NCBI GenBank assembly: GCA_039795165.1
Contig: JBDKER010000010.1
Span: 1 to 64,000 of the forward strand
DNA from: V1-33 sp039795165
GTDB lineage: Bacteria > Verrucomicrobiota > Verrucomicrobiia > Verrucomicrobiales > V1-33
DNA length: 64,000 bases
Direction of reading: 5' to 3'
Below the pieces are notes generated by a model. The model searched no databases, was not told where the DNA came from, and was given only the letters and a program-made list of their open reading frames with translations. Position 1 is the stretch's first letter; the number at the start of each line of letters is the position of its first letter. Below are positions 15,182 to 26,666 of the stretch, one piece after another. A program made the translations under genes and the position numbers.

Positions 15182-17350
15182 TTACCAGTCCTTGGTGGGG
15201 CGGCCTTCGCGGCCGCTTTCCATGCGTGGGCGGACATTGGTGTCTTCGTCCGAGAGCTGGCGGAGTTGTTCCATGGCTTCGCTGCGGCTGTATCCGGTGG
15301 CGTCGTTGACGGCGTCGTCTTCGGAGGTTTCGGGGTCCCCGTCGCCGGGTTCGCCGCTGGATTCCTGCTGGGGCTGATTGCCGCCTTGCTGGGTGCCGAT
15401 GTTGCCTTCGCGTTCCTCATTGGATTTTTCGCGGCCCTTTTCGGCTTCGCCTTCCTTTTCGCCGCCTGAGCCGTCCTTGCCTTCTTCCTTTTCGCCGCCG
15501 CTGCCATCGCCGTCTTCTTCTTCGCCTTCGCCTTCTTCCTCGCCCTGTTCCTTGCCGCCGTTGTTTTCCGAGCCCTTGGATCCTTTGCCGCCGGGTTGTC
15601 CCTGACCTTGACCCTGGCCTTGTCCTTTGCCTTCGCCCTGGCCCTGCTGTTTCCCCTGTTTCTTGCCCTGTCCTTTGCCTTGGCCTTGCTGCTGGGCCAT
15701 TTGTTCGCGTTGTTCCTTTAGTTTGCGGATGAGTTCGGCGACGGCGTCGTGGTTCTTGCGGGCGGCGGCGTCATCGTTGTTGAGGACGAGGCATTCCTGG
15801 AAGTGTTCGAGGGAATTTTCGAGGCGGCGGATGAGGCCGTCGATGTATTTGAGGGATGGTTTCTTGACGCGTTTGTCCTGAGATTTGGCCTGTTCGAAGA
15901 TGGTGCTGGCGAGGTTGTAGTGGGCCTGGCTGCGGAGTTGGGGGTTGTCCGTGGTGAGGACGGCGCCGAAGCCGTCCATGGCTGCTTCGTAGTCGCCGGC
16001 CTTGAGGGCGGAGGTGCCGCGGGCGAACTGGAGTCGTTCTGGGGTGGTGGTGGCGGCGCGGTTGGAGCCGAAGAAGCGGTCGGCGATGACGCCGAGTCCG
16101 CGGCTGGCGGCACCGGTGTCGGTGGCGGTGCGGGAGCCTGATTGTTCGAGGAGGCGTTCGAAATTGAACTGAGCGTTGGCGAAGTCGCCTTCGCGGTAGA
16201 ATTTCCATGGGTCGCCGACGATCGGTTCGCGGGCTGCGGTGGGGGCTGGGGTGGTGATCTGGGTGGACTGGGCCGTGGTTGGCTGTGGGAGAAGAGTGAG
16301 GAGTGCGGCGCAGGCGGCGGCGGTGGCTGGCAGAGAAGCCGGGGCAGGGCGCAGGCGGCTGGCGATGCCGAGGAGGTAGGCCATTACGAGGGAGAAGAGT
16401 CCGGCGGCGAGGGGCCATTGGAAGCGGTCGATGGCCTTCTTGGTGGTTTTGGCGTTCATGGAGGAGCGCTGGAGTTTCTGGAGAATGAGGTCGACGCGGG
16501 CGTCGCTGACGCCTTTGCTTTCGAGGGGGAGGTAGAGGCCGCCGGTGAGGGTGGCGATTTTCATGAGGGTATCGCGCTGGAGTCTGGAGAAGACGATTTT
16601 TCCACTGCGGTCGCGGTAGTAGCCGCCGTCGGCTGAGGGATCTGGAATGACTCCGCCGGTCTGGGTGCCTACGGCGACGCAGATGAGGGCGACGCGGGCG
16701 TCGCGGGCGCGGCGGGCGGCGGCGAGGGCTTCGCCTTCGAGTTCTTCGCCATCCGAGAAGAGGATGAGGACCTGCTGGCCGGAGAGGTCGGATTTCGTGA
16801 AGGTATCGATGGCCTTGTCGATGGCGCGGGCGAGGTTGGATCCTCCGCGGGGGATGATATCGGCGTCCATGCTGTCGATGCTTTCGATGAGGGCGTCGGT
16901 ATCCGGGGTGATGGGTGCGTACATGAAGGCTGTACCGGCGAAGGGCATGAGGCCGATGCGGTCGCCGCGGAGTTTGCGGACGAGGTCGGCGGCGGCCAGT
17001 TTAGCGCGGGTGAGGCGGTCGGGCTGGAGGTCATTGGCCAGCATGCTTTTCGAGGTATCGATGGCGATGATGAGGCTGCGGCCCTGGCCTCCTGATTCGG
17101 TTTCGGTGAAGCCCCACTGAGGTCTGGCGAGGGCTGTGATCATGAGGGCGATGCCGAGGAGTTCGCAGGCGAAGGCGGCGGTGGAGCGCCGTCTGGCGTG
17201 CCATGTGACGAGTTGGTCGAGGAGTCTGGGCGAGGCGATTCTGGTGAGGGATTTCCGGGCGTGGGCGGTGCCGAGGAAGCGGGTCCCGATGAGGATGGGG
17301 ATGAGGAGGAGGAGCCAGAGGGCGGCTGGCTGGGCGAAGGAGGCGTTCAC
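15182..17350 (-). CDS. BatB-BatC fusion: VWA domain and TPR protein
   Basis: A 722-residue fusion. Residues 1-330 are BatB: two N-terminal membrane helices, a von Willebrand A domain with an intact MIDAS (D98-x-S100-x-S102, then T/D positions including LFSDGEE) and a third helix. From about 390 a TPR-like region follows (FYREGDFANAQFNFERLLEQ, ARGTSALKAGDYEAAMDGF, LASTIFEQA) as in BatC. The C-terminal 150 residues are an extreme low-complexity tail of Gly-Gln-Lys and then Glu-Gly-rich runs. The start is GTG at 17350, six bases after batA. VWA subunits bind partner proteins through a metal ion; the tail has no known function. Confidence 0.85.
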   Translation of the reverse strand: MNASFAQPAALWLLLLIPILIGTRFLGTAHARKSLTRIASPRLLDQLVTWHARRRSTAAFACELLGIALMITALARPQWGFTETESGGQGRSLIIAIDTSKSMLANDLQPDRLTRAKLAAADLVRKLRGDRIGLMPFAGTAFMYAPITPDTDALIESIDSMDADIIPRGGSNLARAIDKAIDTFTKSDLSGQQVLILFSDGEELEGEALAAARRARDARVALICVAVGTQTGGVIPDPSADGGYYRDRSGKIVFSRLQRDTLMKIATLTGGLYLPLESKGVSDARVDLILQKLQRSSMNAKTTKKAIDRFQWPLAAGLFSLVMAYLLGIASRLRPAPASLPATAAACAALLTLLPQPTTAQSTQITTPAPTAAREPIVGDPWKFYREGDFANAQFNFERLLEQSGSRTATDTGAASRGLGVIADRFFGSNRAATTTPERLQFARGTSALKAGDYEAAMDGFGAVLTTDNPQLRSQAHYNLASTIFEQAKSQDKRVKKPSLKYIDGLIRRLENSLEHFQECLVLNNDDAAARKNHDAVAELIRKLKEQREQMAQQQGQGKGQGKKQGKQQGQGEGKGQGQGQGQGQPGGKGSKGSENNGGKEQGEEEGEGEEEDGDGSGGEKEEGKDGSGGEKEGEAEKGREKSNEEREGNIGTQQGGNQPQQESSGEPGDGDPETSEDDAVNDATGYSRSEAMEQLRQLSDEDTNVRPRMESGREGRPTKDW

Positions 17351-17356
17351 GGGGAG

Positions 17357-18370
17357 TCAGGGGTAGCGCCGGAGGATGGTCTGGCGGGCGAGCAGGCCGA
17401 GGCCGGCGAGGCTGAGAGCGCCCCAGAGGGGGTAGGCGAAGAGTTCGTCGATGAGGGTGGAGCGGCGGATATTGAGTCTGGTTTTCTCGAGTTGGTCGAT
17501 TTCGCGGAAGATGGAAACCATGGCATTGGCGTCGCGGGCGTGGTAGTAGCGACCGCTGGTGGTGCTGGCGACTTCCTTGAGGGTTTCCTCGTCGAATTCC
17601 TGGCGGACGCCGACGTACTGGCCTTCCGGGGTGGGGACGGGGACCTGGTGGTAGCCGTGGGTACCGATGGCGATGGTGTAGATGCGGATGCCGAGGGTGG
17701 CGGCGAGTTTGGCGGCTTCGCGGGGACCGATTTTCCCTGAATTGTTGGCACCGTCGGTGATGAGGATGATGATTTTCGAGCGTGATTCGCGGTTGGTGAG
17801 GCGTTTGGCGGCGGTGGCGAGGGCGCTGCCGATGGCTGTGCCCATGTCGCGGGTTTGATTGAACCAGATTTTGTCGAGGGTTTCCTCGAGCCAGTTTTTG
17901 TCGAGGGTGAGGGGTGAGGCGAGGTAGGGACGGCCTGAGAAGACGACGAAGCCGACGCGGTCGCTGGGGCGGTTGCGGATGAAGTCGCGTGTGACTTTCT
18001 TGGCGACGGTGAGGCGGTCGACTTTTTCCCCTCCGACGCGCATATCCTGGATGGACATGGAGAGGGAGAGGTCGAGGGTCATGAAGATTTCGACGCCGCT
18101 TTCCTCGATTTTTTCCTCGGTGCGGAGCTTCTGGGGTCGGGCCAGGGCGGCGGTGCCGAGGGTGAGGGTGGCGAAGGTGAGGAAGAGGCCGAGGGCACCG
18201 ATGGCCGAGCGGGTTTTTTTACCTGCGGAGCGGAGCAGGTGGAGGGAAGAGAACTGGAGGGCGGACTGGCGGCCGGCGGCGGAGCGCAGGAGGGCGAGGA
18301 TGGGCAGGAGGAGGAGGAGCCAGAACCAGCCGGGTTCCGCGAAGCGGTAGTGGTCAGGCAGCAGGCGCAT
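17357..18370 (-). CDS. BatA-like von Willebrand factor A domain protein
   Basis: A 337-residue membrane-anchored VWA protein. It has two N-terminal hydrophobic segments (PGWFWLLLLLPILALLRSA and LGLFLTFATLTLG), a VWA domain of about 90-290 with MIDAS D100-x-S102-x-S104 and ILITDGANNSG, and a C-terminal helix. The length and topology match BatA. It overlaps the upstream DUF4381-like gene by 17 bases and is followed six bases later by batB-batC. BatA and BatB are thought to form a metal-dependent VWA pair controlled by a MoxR ATPase; no moxR is present in this operon. Confidence 0.87.
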   Translation of the reverse strand: MRLLPDHYRFAEPGWFWLLLLLPILALLRSAAGRQSALQFSSLHLLRSAGKKTRSAIGALGLFLTFATLTLGTAALARPQKLRTEEKIEESGVEIFMTLDLSLSMSIQDMRVGGEKVDRLTVAKKVTRDFIRNRPSDRVGFVVFSGRPYLASPLTLDKNWLEETLDKIWFNQTRDMGTAIGSALATAAKRLTNRESRSKIIILITDGANNSGKIGPREAAKLAATLGIRIYTIAIGTHGYHQVPVPTPEGQYVGVRQEFDEETLKEVASTTSGRYYHARDANAMVSIFREIDQLEKTRLNIRRSTLIDELFAYPLWGALSLAGLGLLARQTILRRYP

Positions 18371-18923
18371 GGGGGAGGGGAGGTGGCTGTTGGGAAGTGT
18401 GCGGTGCGGCGGGAGCCGGGGCGGCCTGGGAGGCTCTGATGGCGGTCAGGGCATTGCTGACGAGGGTGGCTGGGGGAATGGAAGTGTTTCCGAACCGGAT
18501 CTGGTCGCAGCTGGCGAGGATTGCTTCGCAGGCGGAGATGGCTGGGGTGGGCGGCGGGGCTGGTTTGCGGGAGTGGCCCATGATTTCCTCCGTGGTCGAG
18601 TAGCGGGCCATGATGCCGGCGAGTCGGTCGAGGTAGTGCCGGACGATGGTTGAGACGGTGGCTGCGGTATCTGTTTCCGTGGTGGCGCTGGAGTTGCGCT
18701 GGAGGGTTTCGAGTTGCCGGATGGCTTCGCGGGCGGGGTCGGGCGGGGTGGATGGGAACCGGAAGTGGCGGATGAGTTTCCGGAGGAGGGTGAAGACGGT
18801 GATGAGGGCGAGGGTGGCGACGAGGGCGGCGAGGAGCCACCACCACCATGCGGGGCCGGTGCCTGCGGCGGAGCCGGGGGCGACGGGTTCGACGATCTTT
18901 TCCAGTTCCGGGAAGGGGATCAT
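18354..18923 (-). CDS. DUF4381-like membrane protein of the Bat operon
   Basis: A 189-residue protein: short N-terminus (IPFPELEKIVEPV), a single membrane segment (PAWWWWLLAALVATLALITVF), then a cytoplasmic helical region with AREAIRQLETLQRN and VRHYLDRLAGIMARYSTTEE, the pattern of DUF4381 proteins that lie between DUF58 and batA genes in MoxR operons. The Pro/Ala-rich C-terminus overlaps batA by 17 bases. The ATG at 18923 is preferred over an upstream ATG at 18992. It is the first gene of the operon here; the usual moxR and DUF58 genes ahead of it are missing. Confidence 0.7.
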   Translation of the reverse strand: MIPFPELEKIVEPVAPGSAAGTGPAWWWWLLAALVATLALITVFTLLRKLIRHFRFPSTPPDPAREAIRQLETLQRNSSATTETDTAATVSTIVRHYLDRLAGIMARYSTTEEIMGHSRKPAPPPTPAISACEAILASCDQIRFGNTSIPPATLVSNALTAIRASQAAPAPAAPHTSQQPPPLPHAPAA

Positions 18924-19058
18924 GGTGGCGGGATGTGCGGAGAGCGGCGGGAGTTTTGGGGGGATGGTAGGGTGGGTCGGGGGGAAATGCAAAACGTCTC
19001 CCGGGTTTTTGCCGTGGAGTGCGGGTGGGAGGAAAGCTGGTTATGGAAGTATTCCGGA

Positions 19059-21485
<2,427 letters not shown>

Positions 21486-21782
21486 GGATTTGGCTGGGTG
21501 CGGTCGGCGGGAGTGAAGCAGGGACTGTTCCACTGGAGGGATGGGTTGTCTGCGGGATGGGGGCGAGGGGTTTGGTGCTGGGCCTGCGGTAAGATGAGGC
21601 GCTGATTTTCCCGCAGGATTCATGATGAGGATGCGCTGTGGCGGTGATGGTGTCGAGATCCGCGACCGGGGTGGGCCATAGGGGTTTGGAGGATCCGAAA
21701 AACGGATGAAAAATCCCTTGCGGTGGGGTTCGGGATGTCCATGGGTCTCCTCTTTCCCAAAGAAGAACTTTTTTAACGAACC

Positions 21783-22052
21783 ATGGCCAAAACCTGCTGG
21801 ATTGAGCGTCAGAAGCGCAAGCAAAAGACGGTGAACAAATATGCTGCGCTGCGCGCTGAGCTGAAGAAGAACCACGACTACGTGGGTCTTTCCATGCTGC
21901 CGCGGAATGCGAGTCCGACCCGGTTGACGAACCGCTGTCAGCTCACTGGCCGTCGTCGTGGGTACATTGGGCGTTTCAAGCTGAGCCGGATTTCGTTCCG
22001 TGAGCTGGCGAATGGTGGGATGATTCCCGGGGTGACGAAGTCGTCCTGGTGA
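21783..22052 (+). CDS. rpsN: 30S ribosomal protein S14 (uS14), zinc-independent form
   Basis: An 89-residue S14 of the long, zinc-independent type. It begins MAKTCWIERQKRKQ and ends with the conserved RLTNRCQLTGRRRGYIGRFK and FRELANGGMIPGVTKSSW. The CxxC pairs of the zinc-binding form are absent. It assembles into the head of the 30S subunit. It is encoded alone, outside a ribosomal protein operon, with an FmdB zinc-ribbon gene 106 bases downstream. No strong Shine-Dalgarno sequence precedes the ATG. Confidence 0.95.
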   Translation: MAKTCWIERQKRKQKTVNKYAALRAELKKNHDYVGLSMLPRNASPTRLTNRCQLTGRRRGYIGRFKLSRISFRELANGGMIPGVTKSSW

Positions 22053-22158
22053 GGTATCGGCGGGTGACCGCAGAAGGAAATTGACGGGTGGGGGCTGGAG
22101 CACGTAAGTGTTTTCGGCCCCTTCTCCATTTCCGGGAGGGGGAACCTGAACAAGCGCC

Positions 22159-22410
22159 ATGCCGATTTACGAGTACATTGCCGAGGATCCGGAGCAGTCG
22201 TGCCGGATTTGTGCACGTGGGTTTGAGCTGATGAGGCCGGTGGACCGGGCTCCGCTGGAGGTATGTCCCTTGTGCAAGAAGCCGGTACGCAAGCTGGTGT
22301 CGCGGGTGAATTCCCCGAAACTGACGAAGCCCCTGTCGGTGTCCGATGCGAAGTCGCGTGGGCTGACGGTGCTGAAGCGGCGTGACAAGGGGGTGTACGA
22401 GAAGTTATGA
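22159..22410 (+). CDS. FmdB family zinc ribbon protein
   Basis: An 83-residue protein with the FmdB-type zinc ribbon: start MPIYEYIAED, first knuckle CRICARGFELM, second CPLCKKPVRKL. The family start MPxYEY is present. The C-terminal half (KLTKPLSVSDAKSRGLTVLKRRDKGVYEKL) is basic and also found in longer members. The molecular role of FmdB proteins is unsettled; a regulatory or RNA-binding role is suspected. It may share a transcript with rpsN. Confidence 0.8.
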   Translation: MPIYEYIAEDPEQSCRICARGFELMRPVDRAPLEVCPLCKKPVRKLVSRVNSPKLTKPLSVSDAKSRGLTVLKRRDKGVYEKL

Positions 22411-22482
22411 AGGTACTGATGATCAACCGCGAACCGATGATGTGAAGGAATGGCCGGGTTCCCCCGGAATGCCGGCCGTGCT

Positions 22483-23922
22483 ATGACTGACCATTCATAC
22501 TTTTCCATGCCCCTTGCTGAAGCGACGCATCAGGTAGTGAAGAACTGGGATGCGGTGACCGGTGGAGACGTGGTGTGGCAGATTGGGCTGATTGTATTTT
22601 TCGTGCTGCTGAACGGATTTTTCGTGGCGGCGGAGTTTGCGATTGTGAAGGTTCGGGCGAGTCAGCTGGACGAGCTGATTGAGGAGAAGCGGTCGGCGCG
22701 GCGGGCGCTTGAGGCGAGGCGGGTGGTGGCGCGGCTGGATGATTATCTGGCGGCGACGCAGTTGGGGATCACGATGGCGAGTGTGGCCCTGAGCATGTTC
22801 GGCGAGCGGTACATCGAGGCGCTGCTGCAGCCATTGCTGTGGAAGATCTGGCCAGAGGGAACGCCGGCGTGGCTGCCGATCCCGATGATTTCGTTTGTGA
22901 TTGCCTTCGGTATTCTGACGTTTCTGCATGTGGTTTTCGGGGAACTGATGCCGAAATCGCTGGCGATCCGGCGGTCGCTGAGCACGGCGATTGCGGTGAG
23001 CCGGCCGCTGACGGGGTTCGAGTGGATTTTCCGGTGGGCGATCCGGCTCTTCAACGGGACAGCCAACCGTCTGCTGCTGTGGATGTTCCGGATTGATGCG
23101 TCGCATGATCATGCGAACATTCACAGTGCTGAGGAGTTGCAGTTGCTGGTGGAGGAGTCGGGGCGGTCCAAGCAGGTGACGCCGACGGAGCGGGACATTT
23201 CGATCAATGCCTTGGAGTTGAACGATCTGGTGGCGCGGGATGTGATGACGCCGAGGACGGAGATTGTGGCGTTGGATCCGCGGGAGGATTTTCAGGCGAA
23301 TCTGGCGGTAGCGATGGAATCGAAGCACACGCGGTTTCCGCTGCGGGAGCGGAATCTCGATGTGTGTCTGGGGGTGGTGCACATCAAGGATTTTCTGCGG
23401 ATCATCAACGATCCGAAGCCTGATCTGGCGAAGATCCGGAGGGACGTGATCATAGCGCCGGAGACGCAGCCACTGGATGAGTTGCTGAAGATTTTTCTGG
23501 CGAAGCGGGCGCACATGGCGCTGGTGGTAGATGAGTTCGGAGCGACCGTGGGGATGGTGACGCTGGAGGATGTGCTCGAGGAACTGGTGGGTGAGATCGA
23601 GGATGAGTTTGATGTACCGGTGCCGCTCAATGATGGGTTTGTGCGGGTGAGCGATGATGAATTCATGGTGGATGGGAAGCTGCCGCTGTACATGCTTGGG
23701 GAGCATGCGGATCTGGAGCTTGAGAGTGACGAGGTATCGACGATTGGAGGGTATGTGACTTCGGAGATGGGGCGGCTTCCGGAGGCTGGGGATACGGTTG
23801 GGCTTGAGGGTTACCGTGTGACGATTCTGGAGGTGGATGGCCGGAGGATTCTGAAGATGCGGTTTGAGCGGGCGAGTCCGGGAGAGGAGCGTGCGGCGCA
23901 GGGTGGTGGGGAGGAAGACTGA
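22483..23922 (+). CDS. Hemolysin-type CNNM/CBS domain transporter (CorC/HlyC family)
   Basis: A 479-residue membrane protein: a CNNM transmembrane domain (helices around 25-50 with GFFVAAEFAIVKVR, then 90-165), a CBS pair (about 210-330, with ARDVMTPRTEIVALD and GVVHIKDFLR) including VVDEFGATVGMVTLEDVLEELVGEI, and a C-terminal CorC_HlyC domain. Such proteins are linked to magnesium or cobalt export. The start is ambiguous: in-frame ATGs exist at 22450, 22483 and 22507, none with a well-placed ribosome site. The gene stands 70 bases after fmdB and is followed by an exported protein gene on the same strand. Confidence 0.87.
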   Translation: MTDHSYFSMPLAEATHQVVKNWDAVTGGDVVWQIGLIVFFVLLNGFFVAAEFAIVKVRASQLDELIEEKRSARRALEARRVVARLDDYLAATQLGITMASVALSMFGERYIEALLQPLLWKIWPEGTPAWLPIPMISFVIAFGILTFLHVVFGELMPKSLAIRRSLSTAIAVSRPLTGFEWIFRWAIRLFNGTANRLLLWMFRIDASHDHANIHSAEELQLLVEESGRSKQVTPTERDISINALELNDLVARDVMTPRTEIVALDPREDFQANLAVAMESKHTRFPLRERNLDVCLGVVHIKDFLRIINDPKPDLAKIRRDVIIAPETQPLDELLKIFLAKRAHMALVVDEFGATVGMVTLEDVLEELVGEIEDEFDVPVPLNDGFVRVSDDEFMVDGKLPLYMLGEHADLELESDEVSTIGGYVTSEMGRLPEAGDTVGLEGYRVTILEVDGRRILKMRFERASPGEERAAQGGGEED

Positions 23923-23985
23923 AGCGGTCGGGAGAGGTGGAAGAATGGGTTTGGAGGAGCGGGTGCATTGTGGCATGCTGAGGCG

Positions 23986-25590
23986 ATGAAAATAAGCCGT
24001 GAGCTGTGTGTGATGATGATTGTGGTGGTGGGGACTATGATGACGTGCGGAAAAGTCCCGGCTGCGGTTCCTGATGCGTTGCAGGCGGCGGCGGTGGCGC
24101 AGGAGAAGACGCTGGCGGCGGCGCGGCGGGTTGGGGAAGCGTGGATGGAGGCTGTGCGCTCCGGCGATTACGCTGGTGGGATGAAGCTGTGGGGGTATCA
24201 GGCTTTTGAGAAGGTGGCGCGGACACATCTGGAGGAATCTTTGCGTGGTCAGTCGCGGGAGTTGGGGGAATTGCAGGTGGCGCGGCTTCTTGAGGACCGG
24301 AGTGTGCTGGATGGGGAAGGTCCGGCCGAGGCACCGGGGACGTACGTGACGTTGCGGTGGTTTGCGCGGTACGGGAAGAAGGCGCAGCGGGAATTTCTGG
24401 TGGTGCATGAGCCTGCGCAGGATGGTGATGGGATGAGGATCATTGGGTTGCGGCGGGAGGACCTGCCTGCGGGGAAGGAGGGAACGGTGGAACTGGCGGC
24501 TGATCTTGGGATGGCGGGACTGCTGCGGCTGCGTGGGGTGGCGGAGAGCAAATGGCGTCCGTATGTGGAAGAGGCCGAGGCTCTGGCGGCGGGCATGAAG
24601 CTGGTGGTGCCGCCGTTGCCGCCGGTGGTTCCGGGGGTGGCGGATCGGGAGGCGAGGGAGAAAGCCGGGGCTGACGTGGTGGCGTATCTGATGGACGGAT
24701 TGAATCCGATGCTTGAGAAGATCGGGGATGCTCAGGGCAGGCGGGAGGCCCGCATGGTGCTGACGAGTTATGCCATGCTGATGCTTTACAAGCCCGGGGA
24801 AGAGACCATGCAGCGGCTGGGTGCGGTGATTGGGGCGGACGGGGCGAAGAGCGGGCTGCCGGCGGGGCTTTGGCAGCCTGTGGTGCGGGCGGTGGTGGAC
24901 AAGGAACCGGCGGAGCGTGTGTATGAACTGGTGCAGAGCATGGTCTCGGATGTGGCCCTGCATCTGCGGCATGTGGAGAACGAGCAGGCCATGGAAGGCA
25001 ATGCGCGGGAACTGCTCGACAAGGCATTTCAGAACATGGCTTCGCTTCCGTCCTATGAAGTCCGGGCCGAGTTCCGGGCTGGGGAGAAGAGGGCGAAGAT
25101 GGAGGCGGCACTGACCCTTGAGGCTGCTGAGATCCGGCTCACGGGATTTGACGGGGTGGCACAGCAGCGGTTGGCGGGACGAGATGGGTTCTGGATGTCG
25201 TCGGATGGGGGGAAGACGTGGCGGGTGGATGCTGATCATGAGACTGCGGCTGGATTGCTGCGGACGCTGACGGCTCCCGTGGATCCTGGGTTCAAGGTGA
25301 CCGGGCAGCATGAATTCGTGCTGGCTGGGGAGGAAGTGATTGATGGGGAGAAGCTCATCCGGGTGCGGAGCCGGGAGGCGACGGCGGAAGCGCCGCTGGA
25401 TTACTGGGTATTGATTTCGAAGGCTGGGCCGGTGGTGCGGAGGGCCGAGGTGATTCTGAATTTCGGGGAATTGCCTGCGGTGGCGAAGCTGACGTACACG
25501 CGTCTGGGTCGGCCGGTGCAGATCACGAAGCTGGAAACGCGTGAAACGCCGGCGGGTTCTGCCGAGTCCACGGGAAGTGGCGGCCGATGA
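23986..25590 (+). CDS. Exported protein with DUF4019-like and LolA-like regions
   Basis: A 534-residue protein with a hydrophobic export signal (LCVMMIVVVGTMMTCGKVPA). Residues about 45-150 resemble DUF4019 (AWMEAVRSGDYAGGMKLWGY, then VTLRWFARYGKKAQREFLVV). Residues about 360-520 have the look of a LolA/LppX-type lipoprotein-binding half barrel (MEAALTLEAAEIRLTGFDG, FWMSSDGGKTWRVDAD, EEVIDGEKLIRV). The middle part is helical and unassigned. The cysteine in the signal is not a clear lipobox. It is probably periplasmic. It ends 13 bases before the esterase gene. Domain assignments are from pattern only. Confidence 0.55.
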   Translation: MKISRELCVMMIVVVGTMMTCGKVPAAVPDALQAAAVAQEKTLAAARRVGEAWMEAVRSGDYAGGMKLWGYQAFEKVARTHLEESLRGQSRELGELQVARLLEDRSVLDGEGPAEAPGTYVTLRWFARYGKKAQREFLVVHEPAQDGDGMRIIGLRREDLPAGKEGTVELAADLGMAGLLRLRGVAESKWRPYVEEAEALAAGMKLVVPPLPPVVPGVADREAREKAGADVVAYLMDGLNPMLEKIGDAQGRREARMVLTSYAMLMLYKPGEETMQRLGAVIGADGAKSGLPAGLWQPVVRAVVDKEPAERVYELVQSMVSDVALHLRHVENEQAMEGNARELLDKAFQNMASLPSYEVRAEFRAGEKRAKMEAALTLEAAEIRLTGFDGVAQQRLAGRDGFWMSSDGGKTWRVDADHETAAGLLRTLTAPVDPGFKVTGQHEFVLAGEEVIDGEKLIRVRSREATAEAPLDYWVLISKAGPVVRRAEVILNFGELPAVAKLTYTRLGRPVQITKLETRETPAGSAESTGSGGR

Positions 25591-25603
25591 GCCGCGGGGA
25601 ATC

Positions 25604-26497
25604 ATGAATCGCCGCAGCATACTGAACATTCTGGCCGGGTTGGCGGTGGCTCCCCGGGCACGGGCTGCTGGGGAAATTGTTCCGCAGCGTGGGATTGTGT
25701 ACAGCACGGCTGGGGGGCAGCGGTTGGCGCTTGATCTGTGGAAGGCACCGCAGGCGGGGCGGCGGCCGGTGGTGCTGTGCATTCATGGGGGTGCGTGGCG
25801 CGGGGGCAGCAGGGCGGATCTGGCCCCGTTTGCGGCGGAATTTGCCGCGGCTGGGTTCACGGCGGTTTCCGTAAGCTACCGCTTGTTTGATCCTGTGAAG
25901 TCGCCGCAGCACGTCTGGCCGGCGGCCTTTGACGATGTGCAGCGGGCGGTGCGGTGGCTGCGGGAGAATGCTGGCGTGCTTTCGATTGATCCTGGCAGGA
26001 TTGTGGCGCTGGGGGCATCGGCGGGAGGGCATCTGGCGGCGCTTCTGGGGTTGCGCGAGACCCGGAAGCAGGCTGGTCCGGTGGCTCTGTCGCGGCATTC
26101 CAGCCGGGTCAGCGGGGTCATCGATGTGTTTGGTCCCAGTGATCTGACACGGGATTTTTCTGCGCTGCGGCTGGGTGGCAGCAGTGTGCAGGATGTGGTC
26201 GATGACTTCATCGGGCGGGGGAAGCCCGAGGAGCAGCGGGCGGCGGACCGGAGGGATGCGTCGCCGGTGATGCATGTGGATGCGGCCTCCGTGCCGTTTC
26301 TGATTTTTCATGGGGCGCTCGATCCGATCGTTCCGGTGGAGCAGGGGAGGATTCTTGATGCTGCGCTGCGGGGGGCGGGGCGGGACTGCTGTTATGTGGA
26401 GTGGGCCCTGGAGGGGCATGGGCTGGGGGCACCGGGGTCGATGGAATCGTTCCGCCGGGAAACGATGGCATTTCTGCGTAAGGTGACGGCATCATGA
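25604..26497 (+). CDS. Alpha/beta hydrolase (esterase/lipase family), exported
   Basis: A 297-residue serine hydrolase with a signal peptide (MNRRSILNILAGLAVAPRAR-AAG). The oxyanion motif HGGAW is at 61-65, the nucleophile elbow is GASAGG with Ser139, the acid is in FHGALDPIVP and the His in EGHGLG, so the catalytic triad is complete. It is closest in layout to BD-FAE/acetyl-esterase-like enzymes acting on acylated carbohydrates. The ATG at 25604 follows the previous stop by 13 bases. The double Arg at residues 3-4 is followed by Ser-Ile-Leu, so Tat export is possible but not clear. Confidence 0.83.
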   Translation: MNRRSILNILAGLAVAPRARAAGEIVPQRGIVYSTAGGQRLALDLWKAPQAGRRPVVLCIHGGAWRGGSRADLAPFAAEFAAAGFTAVSVSYRLFDPVKSPQHVWPAAFDDVQRAVRWLRENAGVLSIDPGRIVALGASAGGHLAALLGLRETRKQAGPVALSRHSSRVSGVIDVFGPSDLTRDFSALRLGGSSVQDVVDDFIGRGKPEEQRAADRRDASPVMHVDAASVPFLIFHGALDPIVPVEQGRILDAALRGAGRDCCYVEWALEGHGLGAPGSMESFRRETMAFLRKVTAS

Positions 26498-26666
26498 GGG
26501 ACTGGGCGTCAGCAGATCGGGCATCTTACAGTTTGCCGGTGGGCGGGGCGGCGGGTATAGGCATGGCCATGAATTGCCGGAAACGAGATTCTTTGCCGGA
26601 ACGGGCGGGCGGGCCGCCGGGTGCCGCCGGTTGTTGGCCTGTGGCTGTGAGTGCGGGAGGTGCGGC

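Noticed and set aside
21486..22160. Extension of the kinase gene upstream through rpsN
   Set aside because: The frame stays open, but it would run antisense through the ribosomal protein gene and adds no kinase-like sequence. The start at 21485 gives a normal N-terminus.
22495..25782. 1,095-codon open frame on the minus strand
   Set aside because: It is antisense to the CNNM/CBS and exported-protein genes and reads as an Arg/His/Pro-rich shadow without recognisable motifs.
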